DNA of 64,000 nt, from assembly GCA_037178625.1 (NCBI GenBank), contig CM074140.1:1426001-1490000 (forward strand), in the 5' to 3' direction. The notes beneath the pieces are model-generated. The model worked only from the letters and a program-made list of their open reading frames with translations. It ran no database searches and was not told where the DNA came from. Positions 52,937 through 62,500 of the stretch are shown in pieces. Origin of the DNA: Skeletonema tropicum (lineage: Eukaryota > Bacillariophyta > Thalassiosirophyceae > Thalassiosirales > Thalassiosiraceae). The position numbers and the translations under genes were made by a program. How positions within the stretch are numbered: the first letter of the stretch is position 1; each line of letters begins with the position of its first letter.

Positions 52937-53587
52937 ATGGACTCTGATCATGTTGATGACGAGCCGCTTTTGAATGGCGGCGATGATGATCTTCAGCCCT
53001 CTTGGGTTACGTTGGCAAATGAAGGCGAAAGAAAAGATGTCAACAAGGATTCGCTTTGGGATCGCGTGACAGCAACACAGAGAAATAATTCAGCAGGTCG
53101 CCGGAGAGGAAGTGATGATGGTGAACTCCCAAAATTAGTGCTACTCATGAGGTTAGGAAACATCTTAGCGGCGGGCTTGCTAATATCTGCGTCCGTAGGG
53201 AATCTATGGAGGATATTCAATGTCACCAAATTAGTGCTCTCCGGTTACGGAGCTTGTTTCGGGATTTTAATATGCGGCTTGGAATTGAATCTATCTTTCC
53301 TCAGAGTGAGAATAGCATCAAGCTTTGGCTTTCTATACAACTCTTTCTTGCGGCTGCTTTTTTCGGTTCTTCTTGCCAGTATCGCTTGGTCCTTTGAAAC
53401 ACTTCTGGGTACAATAGCTTGTGGAGCTCTGTTAGTACTTGCGTTATTCAATACGTATGTTATTTGTCGGTACCCTCAATACAGAGCTGTGTTGAAAGAA
53501 TTGTCTGACGAGGATGAGAAAGTAATAAAGAGAGAGGCACGAAAGCAAGCATGGAGATACGCGGCTGCTCCGTGGTGGGAAGTATAG
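52937..53587 (+). CDS. COPI-associated/TVP15-like membrane protein
   Basis: A single exon of 216 residues starts at the ATG at 52937. After an acidic N-terminus of about 50 residues come four hydrophobic segments (L-G-N-I-L-A-A-G-L-L-I, then G-A-C-F-G-I-L-I-C-G, then the S-F-L-R-L-L-F-S-V-L-L-A segment, then L-L-V-L-A-L-F-N). The spacing and the short charged tail resemble the COPI-associated/TVP15 Golgi membrane family. The match is by pattern, not search. It diverges from the lysyl-tRNA synthetase gene with 180 bp between starts. Confidence 0.6.
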   Translation: MDSDHVDDEPLLNGGDDDLQPSWVTLANEGERKDVNKDSLWDRVTATQRNNSAGRRRGSDDGELPKLVLLMRLGNILAAGLLISASVGNLWRIFNVTKLVLSGYGACFGILICGLELNLSFLRVRIASSFGFLYNSFLRLLFSVLLASIAWSFETLLGTIACGALLVLALFNTYVICRYPQYRAVLKELSDEDEKVIKREARKQAWRYAAAPWWEV

Positions 53588-53804
53588 TTGTAAGATTACT
53601 TATTGTAAAATACTTTTTGTGTAGATTGAGAGGATTATCGCTTACAATATCACTACCATTTTGTTGCATACATAATTAATTGGATGGTAATACTGTTTTA
53701 CATCTTCGTAATATAAACGGAGATGCCATTTCCAGTTCTACCATCACAATCATCACCAATAAATTTAAATGTCTCTCCTTTGCCAACTTGGATATGTCAA
53801 ATTC

Positions 53805-54462
53805 TCACTCTTTCGCTTCTTCAGCAGGTTGCAACAGTTCTTTGAGCTCTCCACTTTCATACATATCCTTCACAATGTCACATCCTCCAATGAACTCCCC
53901 ATTAACATATAATTGTGGTATAGTGGGCCATTGAGCGTATTTTTTCACTCCTTCCCGAACATCGGGGTAATCCAAAACATTTACAGAAGCAAAGTCGCAA
54001 CCAGTACTTTTGAGGATTTGAACAACTGTTGCAGAGAATCCGCACTTTAAAAATTAATGATGCAGTGCAGGAAGAGATCATGTTAGTTTGTGTTCTATGA
54101 AAAAGTGGGTAGAAACTCACTGTTGATTGGACAACTTCTTGACTTACCATCGGTTGACTAGGCGATCCCTTCATGTACAACATGATATTGTTAGTTTTCA
54201 CATGAGAATCGATCATCTTCAGAATTTCGGATTCATTGTCATTGCCATCAAGGTTGTGCTTCTTCTGGGGTGAAAAATCATCATGGGAGGACGAAAATTG
54301 ACGTTGGTGTGATGATGGAAAAGCAGAGGTTGGGATCTGGTATTGAGATCTGGTTGCCACAACTGGTGATGAAGAAGAAGTCAGCGCGCGTGCAGCGATT
54401 GAATCTACACAGCTCGCAATTGAGCGGATGCTATTGCTACGACTTGCTACCAATCTAAACAT
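53805..54462 (-). CDS. GRX5: Monothiol glutaredoxin, mitochondrial (Grx5-like), two exons
   Basis: Exon 1 is 54462-54148 and exon 2 54044-53805. A GTAAGT donor follows the P-M codons and an AAAG acceptor precedes the C-G-F-S codons, so the 103-bp intron cuts just before the active site. The product is 184 residues: a 70-residue Ser/Arg-rich mitochondrial leader, then the monothiol glutaredoxin with [21 protein letters not shown] and G-G-C-D-I-V. It carries [2Fe-2S] clusters in Fe-S biogenesis. A second GTGAGT lies 36 bp into the intron; reading through to it would insert sequence before C-G-F-S and is less likely. Confidence 0.93.
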
Positions 54463-54812
54463 CTTTCACTACAACTACACGGCTGATAATAAGTATTAGA
54501 TGGGGTCGTTTGAGAGTGGAGCTGATCAAAGATGATTGGAGATATGCTTGGATTTTGTGGGGGTAGGGGGCAATTTCGAGGGGGGCGGAGGGCAGGTGAG
54601 ATGAGCTGAGCTGCCAGATTACTGGTAATTTTCCAAAATGGGGGGCATGTGAAAGAAAGGGTTAAGCCCTCTTGCAATCTTTCGACCTGTTTTTCATTTT
54701 TCATTTTCGATTTTATTCCATGACATTCCATCCTTCGATTCGTGTTACATAGCACTATCATCATTACTCTTGCCTCCTCTACGCATAGCCACGGAGATAA
54801 ACTTCAGAAAAC
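54463..54812. other. Divergent promoter region
   Basis: Between the glutaredoxin (leftward) and UMP1 (rightward) genes. No defined motif is called. Confidence 0.4.
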
Positions 54813-55329
54813 ATGAGCAACTCAATTCCAGTAATGCGCAAGCCCGCGGACGCCATGTCCAAGGGATTAAACTCTTCAAATCTTGCGGCGGCGGCATTAC
54901 AACGCCATCCAATTGACAGGATGCAGAGAGGTGTGTTTGTTGCTGCCCTTGACTCTTGTTGCAATTAAAACAAAACATTAACTCATCAAATTTTCTCACG
55001 ACTTATTTCATATATCGATAGCGGCTGCATCCAATGGAGCCACTGAGTCACCGCTCGATCTTGATGCAATCCGTCGCCTGTACGGATCTGGTCTAGCAAT
55101 GCGTCTTGCCACAGAACGCCAAATGGCCCTCAAAGTTGGAGGACGCCTTCCTGGATTGGATGCACATCCTGATTCACGTGCAATGTACGAAACTTTGACT
55201 GGAGATGATGTTTCAATTGGCTTCGGAGACTACCTGAACTTGAGGAGAAACAGACCGGAGGGGGGAGATTTTGGAGGAGCTGCGTTTGATATCCCACACA
55301 CTTCTATGGAGCACAAGCTGGGTCTCTAG
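54813..55329 (+). CDS. UMP1: Proteasome maturation factor UMP1, two exons
   Basis: Exon 1 is 54813-54930 and exon 2 55022-55329; the 91-bp intron has GTGTGT and ATAG ends, and the join gives 141 residues. The conserved UMP1 region is in exon 2, with M-R-L-A-T-E-R-Q-M, then R-L-P-G-L-D-A-H-P and a G-D-D-V-S-I-G-F-G-D-Y-L-N near the end. UMP1 is the short-lived chaperone of 20S proteasome half-mer assembly and is degraded when the core particle matures. The length fits the family. Confidence 0.9.
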
Positions 55330-55836
55330 AGCAATCGTGACAGTGCATATTTATTGTTGGGAAATTGAGACATTATGCGGCGTTCAATATCACAACACAA
55401 CAGAGGCAGAAGGCAGAAAATTATGAGTTACAAATTTGGGGGGTGAGTTAACGCACAATAAAGATAGAAACAATCGCGACAAGAGTTCCTAGAAGTATTG
55501 ACACAATACTTATGCTTGGCTATATAGAGTGAAAATACTTTACCTTTACCTAATTGTACACAAACATATTTCAAATGATCCCATGATATGCCATCAAAAG
55601 AAAGTCTTTGATGTCTCTGTGCGTAATTATGTTTCATCTGCAAAATTGCTGTTATCTGAAAATGATCAAGCTCCAATGCTGGTGTATAGCCGAGCATCAA
55701 AGATATGTTGCTAAAGTATTAATCACTGCTGAATGGGGCTGGCTGGATTTCTTCGCGTTGATATGTCTGCAGTCTGCATGGTCTATATATATATATTTGG
55801 GTGGTATCCTCTTTTTCCTCTTGAGTGGTTGGTACC
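55330..55836. other. Gap with no supported gene
   Basis: The 3' flank of UMP1 up to the pogo-like element. Only short frames are present, with a TATATATA run near 55789. Confidence 0.4.
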
Positions 55837-55838
55837 TA

Positions 55839-56898
55839 CCGTCTATCTTAAAAAGTGTCCGTAGGACAGGACCACACCATTGCAGCCCGGACACTGTCAC
55901 CCCCCCTGCAAGGATGCACGGACACATTCTAGAATCCGGACACTTTCAAGGGTTTCTTAGAGCGCAACATGTAACAACAAAAACTTAAAATTATTCTACT
56001 CCATCTCTCCATCGCTATTGTCCCCATCCTCATCAATGATGCCAAATGCTGCTTCAATCGCGTCAAAGTCATCTTCATTCCCATTTTCCTCGTCTAAAAG
56101 ATGGTCCAGCCCCTCCTGGCCACAATACTGCTTCACCATTTTATGTACCTCATCTTCGGTCCAAAGCACAACCTGCCCTTTATCCGAAAAGGAAAGCTCC
56201 TCTTCCGGAGTGTATCCACATGCAGTCCATGACTTTCTAACCATTTCTTCAGGAATCTTATCCCAGGCCTGAACAACCCATGTTGCCAATTGCTGTCGTG
56301 ATGGAGCTTCAGGCGTCCCTTTTTCTGTGACGGGAGCAATGAGGCTGTATGCATCGTTCAAGTCACGGAAGTAACCTTTGAAGACCTTGTTGATCACCTT
56401 GTCAAGAGGCTGTCCACATGGGGTTAGTCCTCCTGGTAAGATATCCACAGAAAGACAAGGAAGTGATAGGCAAAAGTCTTTCACCTCAGCTGTAGAATGT
56501 GACTTGAAGTCATCCCACAGCACACCAATCTTGTTTTCGCATTCTCCTCTTTGTCATATCCACCAGCGGGCAAGATAATCTTCTTCAGGTAGAGCTTGGT
56601 AAGAGCATGGTATGAGCAAGCCTTCGGCGCTACTGTAATGTACGCTTTGTCGCGAGGAGGGTAATGGTTGCCATGGCGATCAGGTTTGCGTTCATAAATT
56701 TCTCGAGCTTATTTTAACACAGCATGGTGTATATAGGTGTGGCTGTGCTGGGTTGTGCGTGCTGGCTTCGCACAAAGCATTTGAAAGTGTCCGAATCTGG
56801 TCGGACACTTCCTCGAAAAAGGCTGCGGACACCTTCAAGTCACCTGAAAAACAGTCCGGACAACAGAAAAATCCGGAAACTTTTTAAGGTATAGACGG
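55839..56898 (-). mobile_element. Pogo/Tigger-like (Tc1-mariner superfamily) element, 1060 bp
   Basis: The left end CCGTCTATCTTAAAAAGTGT at 55839 and the right end, reading inward from 56898 as CCGTCTATACCTTAAAAAGT, are inverted repeats with a 2-base gap. TA dinucleotides flank both ends (55837-55838, 56899-56900), as expected of the superfamily. Subterminal GTGTCCG/CGGACAC motifs recur on both sides. The inner gene is the C-terminal half of a DDE transposase, so the copy is truncated. Confidence 0.82.
55996..56700 (-). pseudogene. DDE transposase C-terminal fragment (pogo/CENP-B type)
   Basis: The main frame 56523-55996 (175 residues) has L-W-D-D-F-K-S-H-S with the second catalytic Asp and P-C-G-Q-P-L-D-K-V-I-N-K-V-F-K, both marks of the DDE_1 superfamily endonuclease. 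Upstream, another frame from about 56700 reads H-G-N-H-Y-P-P-R-D-K-A-Y-I-T-V and fits the same domain; one added A at a T/A run at 56534-56537 would join the two. The N-terminal HTH DNA-binding region is missing. The tail is acidic. Confidence 0.7.
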
Positions 56899-57035
56899 TA
56901 CTTATCGTACTTCGTGCCTCACCTGCCTCTCTGTGCGCGCGTCGCTCTCACTCAACACTCGTCACTCGTCACTCGTCACTCATCATCGTTAAGTAAATAA
57001 TCTTCAGATACTCCCACCATTTTTCACTTTCCACC

Positions 57036-58874
57036 ATGATGAAGAACATGAGCCTGCTGCAGGCTTTTCTATTATCGTGGGGGGTCAATTCATCGCTATG
57101 CCTAATAATAAGCCACCGAAACCCATGCTTTCATCGACGTCTGAGTGCACTTCATCTACATTCATCTTTCGAGTCCGATGGAACGCACAAAAACCATTAT
57201 GATGATGCGCTACCAGAGCCATTTGAGGATAGTCGAAGATCTTTCGTGAAGAATGGATTGATAACATTGAGTGCAGCGGTTACAACAGGATCTTCCTTCT
57301 CAGTCTCAGCACGCGGATTAGTAATCTTTCCTTGCAAGGACGGGTTGCTGAATACCTATCATTTTATGAGAGCAGGGTCCAGTTTATTAGAAATTGAAGA
57401 TGTATGGTCTACGAATCCATTGTTTTTAACTAATAGAGAAGCTGCGTTATCAGATAAGGGTGAAGATGAGGTCAGGCGAGCCTGCCATCTGCTCAAAGAA
57501 GCTGGAATCGCTCCTTCCATAGTTCGTTACAGTCTTGCTGCATCTGGTATCGACACAGCTAATATCGTAGGAGCAGAGTTCAACATCGGACGTGACAGGC
57601 TTGTGCCTGAATTCAATTACATGGATCCCAGAGCTATTGGTGGCTGGGATTTCTCTCCAAAGAATTCAACAGAGGAAGCCGTGTGGGCGATGGATGCTGA
57701 TGAGGCAGGACCTTCTGGAACAGGAGGTAGACCTCCCCCGAACGAAGATGGAACCCCTTCTGAGACGTTATCAGATCAAGTCGTCCGATTAACCAACTTG
57801 CTTTCTGTCTTGGAAACGCTGTATTCAGGAGATGAAATCCTTTTGGTGTTTCCTGATGGAACTGGGCCTGCTCTCTTGAGCTGTTTAATTGGAGGGATCC
57901 CATTGTATAGAGTGCACGAGTTGAACTTTCAAACAGGTGAAATCAGACAAAATGTTGATTACAGCAGTGTCAATACGATCGCGACTAGTTTGCCGCCGCC
58001 ATATTACTCTGAGATCATTGAACGAGGAAGACGAGAATTGAAACAACTGCGAGAGAACCCCGACGAAAACCGTAATGTGAAAGACTTGAAGTTTGAGGAA
58101 GAGCGAGCGGTCGCAGAAGCACAGAGGAAGGAAAGGCAAGAGCTTAAAGAAAGAGAGAAAAGACAAAATGAAGTCGAAAGGAGACAAAAGCTTGAAGATG
58201 AACGAAGAATAAAGGAAGAACAACGTAAAGAGCGACAAATACAAGCGCAGAAAAGGGAAGATGAACGAAAAATTGCGAGACAAAGCCAAGACGATACTTC
58301 TAACATCGGTGCGACTGGGCTTGCAGTTGCTGGGGGTGTTTTGCTCGCAACAAGCAGTGTACTGGCGAGTTCTAAAGGAACAACAGGGATTGATGCTGTT
58401 GACAACAACCTAGACCAAAACGAAAACAGTGCGGATGCGGATGCTGACCAAATAGAAGAGAGATTGTTTGATGCAGCTAATGCTGACAGAGAAAATGTCG
58501 ACGAGGAAACTACTGACGTTCATGTTGTAGTGGGTATGGATGATGTGGGTGTTCTGCTTGCAACAAGCAGTACACCTGCCAATTCGAAAGGATCGGCGGT
58601 GGCTGAAATCGACAATAAAGACCCAGATCAAAAGATAGATACACAATCAAATGCAATTAGTGCAGAGTCGAGCAGCGCTGATGCTGGTGAGGTAGTAGTG
58701 AGTTTGTCTGGCGTAGCTAATAATGACACTGGAAGCAGAACACTTGACCAGTCGATATCGATGGACAATGATGATTCTGAGGCAATTCTCGATGAAGGCA
58801 GCTTTGACGATTGGGGAGATGCATGGCTTGGGACGATTAATGAGATTATGAATGACGACCCAGACATGTCATGA
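57036..58874 (+). CDS. Plastid protein with degenerate histidine-phosphatase (phosphoglycerate mutase-like) domain
   Basis: A single exon of 612 residues starts at the ATG at 57036. The N-terminus is a signal-like stretch followed by basic, Ser-rich sequence, consistent with plastid import. A hydrophobic A-V-T-T-G-S stretch near residue 80 may be a thylakoid signal (S-R-R-S-F-V-K precedes it, a twin-arginine). The domain follows: H-F-M-R-A-G replaces the catalytic R-H-G motif near residue 110, and F-P-D-G-T-G replaces the second catalytic His near residue 275, so both histidines are lost. A charged Arg/Glu coiled coil spans about 330-415, and an acidic repetitive tail follows, with V-L-L-A-T-S-S twice. 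It resembles plant plastid proteins of the family; the role is unknown. Confidence 0.65.
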   Translation: MMKNMSLLQAFLLSWGVNSSLCLIISHRNPCFHRRLSALHLHSSFESDGTHKNHYDDALPEPFEDSRRSFVKNGLITLSAAVTTGSSFSVSARGLVIFPCKDGLLNTYHFMRAGSSLLEIEDVWSTNPLFLTNREAALSDKGEDEVRRACHLLKEAGIAPSIVRYSLAASGIDTANIVGAEFNIGRDRLVPEFNYMDPRAIGGWDFSPKNSTEEAVWAMDADEAGPSGTGGRPPPNEDGTPSETLSDQVVRLTNLLSVLETLYSGDEILLVFPDGTGPALLSCLIGGIPLYRVHELNFQTGEIRQNVDYSSVNTIATSLPPPYYSEIIERGRRELKQLRENPDENRNVKDLKFEEERAVAEAQRKERQELKEREKRQNEVERRQKLEDERRIKEEQRKERQIQAQKREDERKIARQSQDDTSNIGATGLAVAGGVLLATSSVLASSKGTTGIDAVDNNLDQNENSADADADQIEERLFDAANADRENVDEETTDVHVVVGMDDVGVLLATSSTPANSKGSAVAEIDNKDPDQKIDTQSNAISAESSSADAGEVVVSLSGVANNDTGSRTLDQSISMDNDDSEAILDEGSFDDWGDAWLGTINEIMNDDPDMS

Positions 58875-59592
58875 ACGCCCAAGTAGGATTGACTGCGAGT
58901 AGCACTTTCACTGCACGGTTCACCGTGCTCGTTTGAGAGTGGTGAATGAAGGAGAGTTGTACAGAAGAGAGCATGGCACAATAATTGATCCATTAACTCA
59001 TTGAGGCCCACAGAATGCTGAAAGATATGTGTTCTTTTCTATTTTCGTAGAGAGTAAGAGTACCTAGTAACACTTGTGTATCTACTTGTCTCATTTTCAA
59101 TTTCGTAGAGATTAAATTCCAACTAAGCTTTTGTGAAGTACGATCTGAAAGTTTATCAGACTTGACAAATTGGTTCAGACCTGCACGCTGGCAGGTCAAC
59201 TTGAACACTACTTACTTATGGTAATGAAGCCCTTTCTCTCTAGAGAGACCGGGTCAAAAGAGTTGGTAACAAGTACTTATGACAATTTACTTAAAGAGGT
59301 AAAGGTGGACAATGAGTTGGACTATGAATCACGTGTGTGGTATGTAGCTAATAGTCTACAAGTGTCTCAATAACACTTAATATTTGATTCAAACATTTGG
59401 ATTGGAATCAACAACATTGTTGGACTATTTGAATCGGCACAAAGAAGATTCGTAGACAAGTCACACCCACTTGTGTAGGCAAGTTTAGGGAAATTTTTGA
59501 CGATTTAACAAGATGCTACAGACTTTGACAAGAGAAGCAGCAGCACGAGTGATGATGTAATGGCAGTATCTCATCTAGTTACCACGGATCAG
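58875..59592. other. Flank between last gene and the satellite
   Basis: A 67-codon frame at 59170-59373 ends K-E-V-K-V-D-N-E-L-D-Y-E-S-R and looks partly coding-like, possibly a retroelement scrap, but no domain is recognised. Otherwise nothing is seen before the array begins at 59593. Confidence 0.35.
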
Positions 59593-62500
59593 TATCTATC
59601 GTCGTCAGAATGGGCATGAGACGCTTCTAGGTGTCCATTATAGTCGGCGGTCATACTACACAAGCTCATTTGTACTGCTCAGACGACTAGCGTCCGTAGA
59701 AGCGATGCTACAACCTCGTAGCTGATGTGAGAGGTCCAGTGTGGGCTGGCCAGCAGCACCCAATGGCACCCAACGGCACGCAATGGTATCTATCGTCGTC
59801 AGAATGAGCATGAGACGCTTCTAGGTGTCCATTATAGTCGGCGGTGATACTACACAAGCTCATTTGTACTGCTCAGACGACTAGCGTCCGTAGAAGCGAT
59901 GCAACAACCTCGTAGCGCACCCAACGGCACCCAATGGTATCTATCGTCATCAGCATGAGCATGAGACACTTCTAGGTGCCCATTATAGTCGGCGGTGATA
60001 CTACACAAGCTCATTTGTACTGCTCAGACGACTAGCGTCCGTAGAAGCGATGCTACAACCTCGTAGCTGATGTGAGAGGTCCAGTGTGGGCTGGCCAGCA
60101 GCACCCAATGGCACCCAACGGCACCCAATGGTATCTATCGTCGTCAGAATGGGCATGAGACGCTTCTAGGTGTCCATTATAGTCGGCGGTGATACTACAC
60201 AAGCTCATTTGTACTGCTCAGACGACTAGCGTCCGTAGAAGCGATGCTACAACCTCGTAGCGCACCCAATGGCACGCAATGGTATCTATCGTCATCAGAA
60301 TGGGCATGAGACACTTCTAGGTGCCCATTATAGTCGGCGGTCATACTACACAAGCTCATTTGTACTGCTCAGACGACTAGCGTCCGTAGAAGCGATGCTA
60401 CAACCTCGTAGCTGATGTGAGAGGTCCAGTGTGGGCAGGCCAGCAGCACCCAATGGCACCCAATGGTATCTATCGTCATCAGCATGAGCATGAGACACTT
60501 CTAGGTGCCCATTATAGTCGGCGGTCATACTACACAAGCTCATTGGTACTGCTCAGACGACTAGCGTCCGTAGAAGCGATGCTACAACCTCGTAGCTGAT
60601 GTGAGAGGTCCAGTGTGGGCTGGCCAGCAGCACCCAATGGCACCCAATGGTATCTATCGTCATCAGCATGAGCATGAGACACTTCTAGGTGCCCATTATA
60701 GTCGGCGGTCATACTACACAAGCTCATTGGTACTGCTCAGACGACTAGCGTCCGTAGAAGCGATGCTACAACCTCGTAGCTGATGTGAGAGGTCCAGTGT
60801 GGGCTGGCCAGCAGCACCCAATGGCACCCAACGGCACGCAATGGTATCTATCGTCGTCAGAATGGGCATGAGACGCTTCTAGGTGTCCATTATAGTCGGC
60901 GGTGATACTACACAAGCTCATTTGTACTGCTCAGACGACTAGCGTCCGTAGAAGCGATGCTACAACCTCGTAGCGCACCCATCGGCACGCAATGGTATCT
61001 ATCGTCATCAGAATGGGCATGAGACGCTTCTAGGTGCCCATTATAGTCGGCGGTGATACTACACAAGCTCATTTGTACTGCTCAGACGACTAGCGTCCGT
61101 AGAAGCGATGCTACAACCTCGTAGCTGATGTGAGAGGTCCAGTGTGGGCTGGCCAGCAGCACCCAATGGCACCCAATGGTATCTATCGTCATCAGCATGA
61201 GCATGAGACACTTCTAGGTGCCCATTATAGTCGGCGGTCATACTACACAAGCTCATTGGTACTGCTCAGACGACTAGCGTCCGTAGAAGCGATGCTACAA
61301 CCTCGTAGCTGATGTGAGAGGTCCAGTGTGGGCTGGCCAGCAGCACCCAATGGCACCCAACGGCACGCAATGGTATCTATCGTCGTCAGAATGGGCATGA
61401 GACGCTTCTAGGTGTCCATTATAGTCGGCGGTGATACTACACAAGCTCATTTGTACTGCTCAGACGACTAGCGTCCGTAGAAGCGATGCTACAACCTCGT
61501 AGCGCACCCATCGGCACGCAATGGTATCTATCGTCATCAGAATGGGCATGAGACGCTTCTAGGTGCCCATTATAGTCGGCGGTGATACTACACAAGCTCA
61601 TTTGTACTGCTCAGACGACTAGCGTCCGTAGAAGCGATGCTACAACCTCGTAGCTTATGTGAGAGGTCCAGTGTGGGCTGGCCAGCAGCACCCAATGGCA
61701 CCCAATGGTATCTATCGTCATCAGCATGAGCATGAGACACTTCTAGGTGCCCATTATAGTCGGCGGTCATACTACACAAGCTCATTGGTACTGCTCAGAC
61801 GACTAGCGTCCGTAGAAGCGATGCTACAACCTCGTAGCTGATGTGAGAGGTCCAGTGTGGGCTGGCCAGCAGCACCCAATGGCACCCAACGGCACGCAAT
61901 GGTATCTATCGTCGTCAGAATGGGCATGAGACGCTTCTAGGTGTCCATTATAGTCGGCGGTGATACTACACAAGCTCATTTGTACTGCTCAGACGACTAG
62001 CAACCGTAGAAGCGATGCTACAACCTCGTAGCGCACCCATCGGCACGCAATGGTATCTATCGTCGTCAGAATGGGCATGAGACGCTTCTAGGTGCCCATT
62101 ATAGTCGGCGGTGATACTACACAAGCTCATTTGTACTGCTCAGACGACTAGCGTCCGTAGAAGCGATGCTACAACCTCGTAGCTGATGTGAGAGGTCCAG
62201 TGTGGGCTGGCCAGCAGCACCCAATGGCACCCAACGGCACCCAATGGTATCTATCGTCGTCAGAATGGGCATGAGACGCTTCTAGGTGTCCATTATAGTC
62301 GGCGGTGATACTACACAAGCTCATTTGTACTGCTCAGACGACTAGCGTCCGTAGAAGCGATGCTACAACCTCGTAGCGCACCCAATGGCACGCAATGGTA
62401 TCTATCGTCATCAGAATGGGCATGAGACACTTCTAGGTGCCCATTATAGTCGGCGGTCATACTACACAAGCTCATTTGTACTGCTCAGACGACTAGCGTC

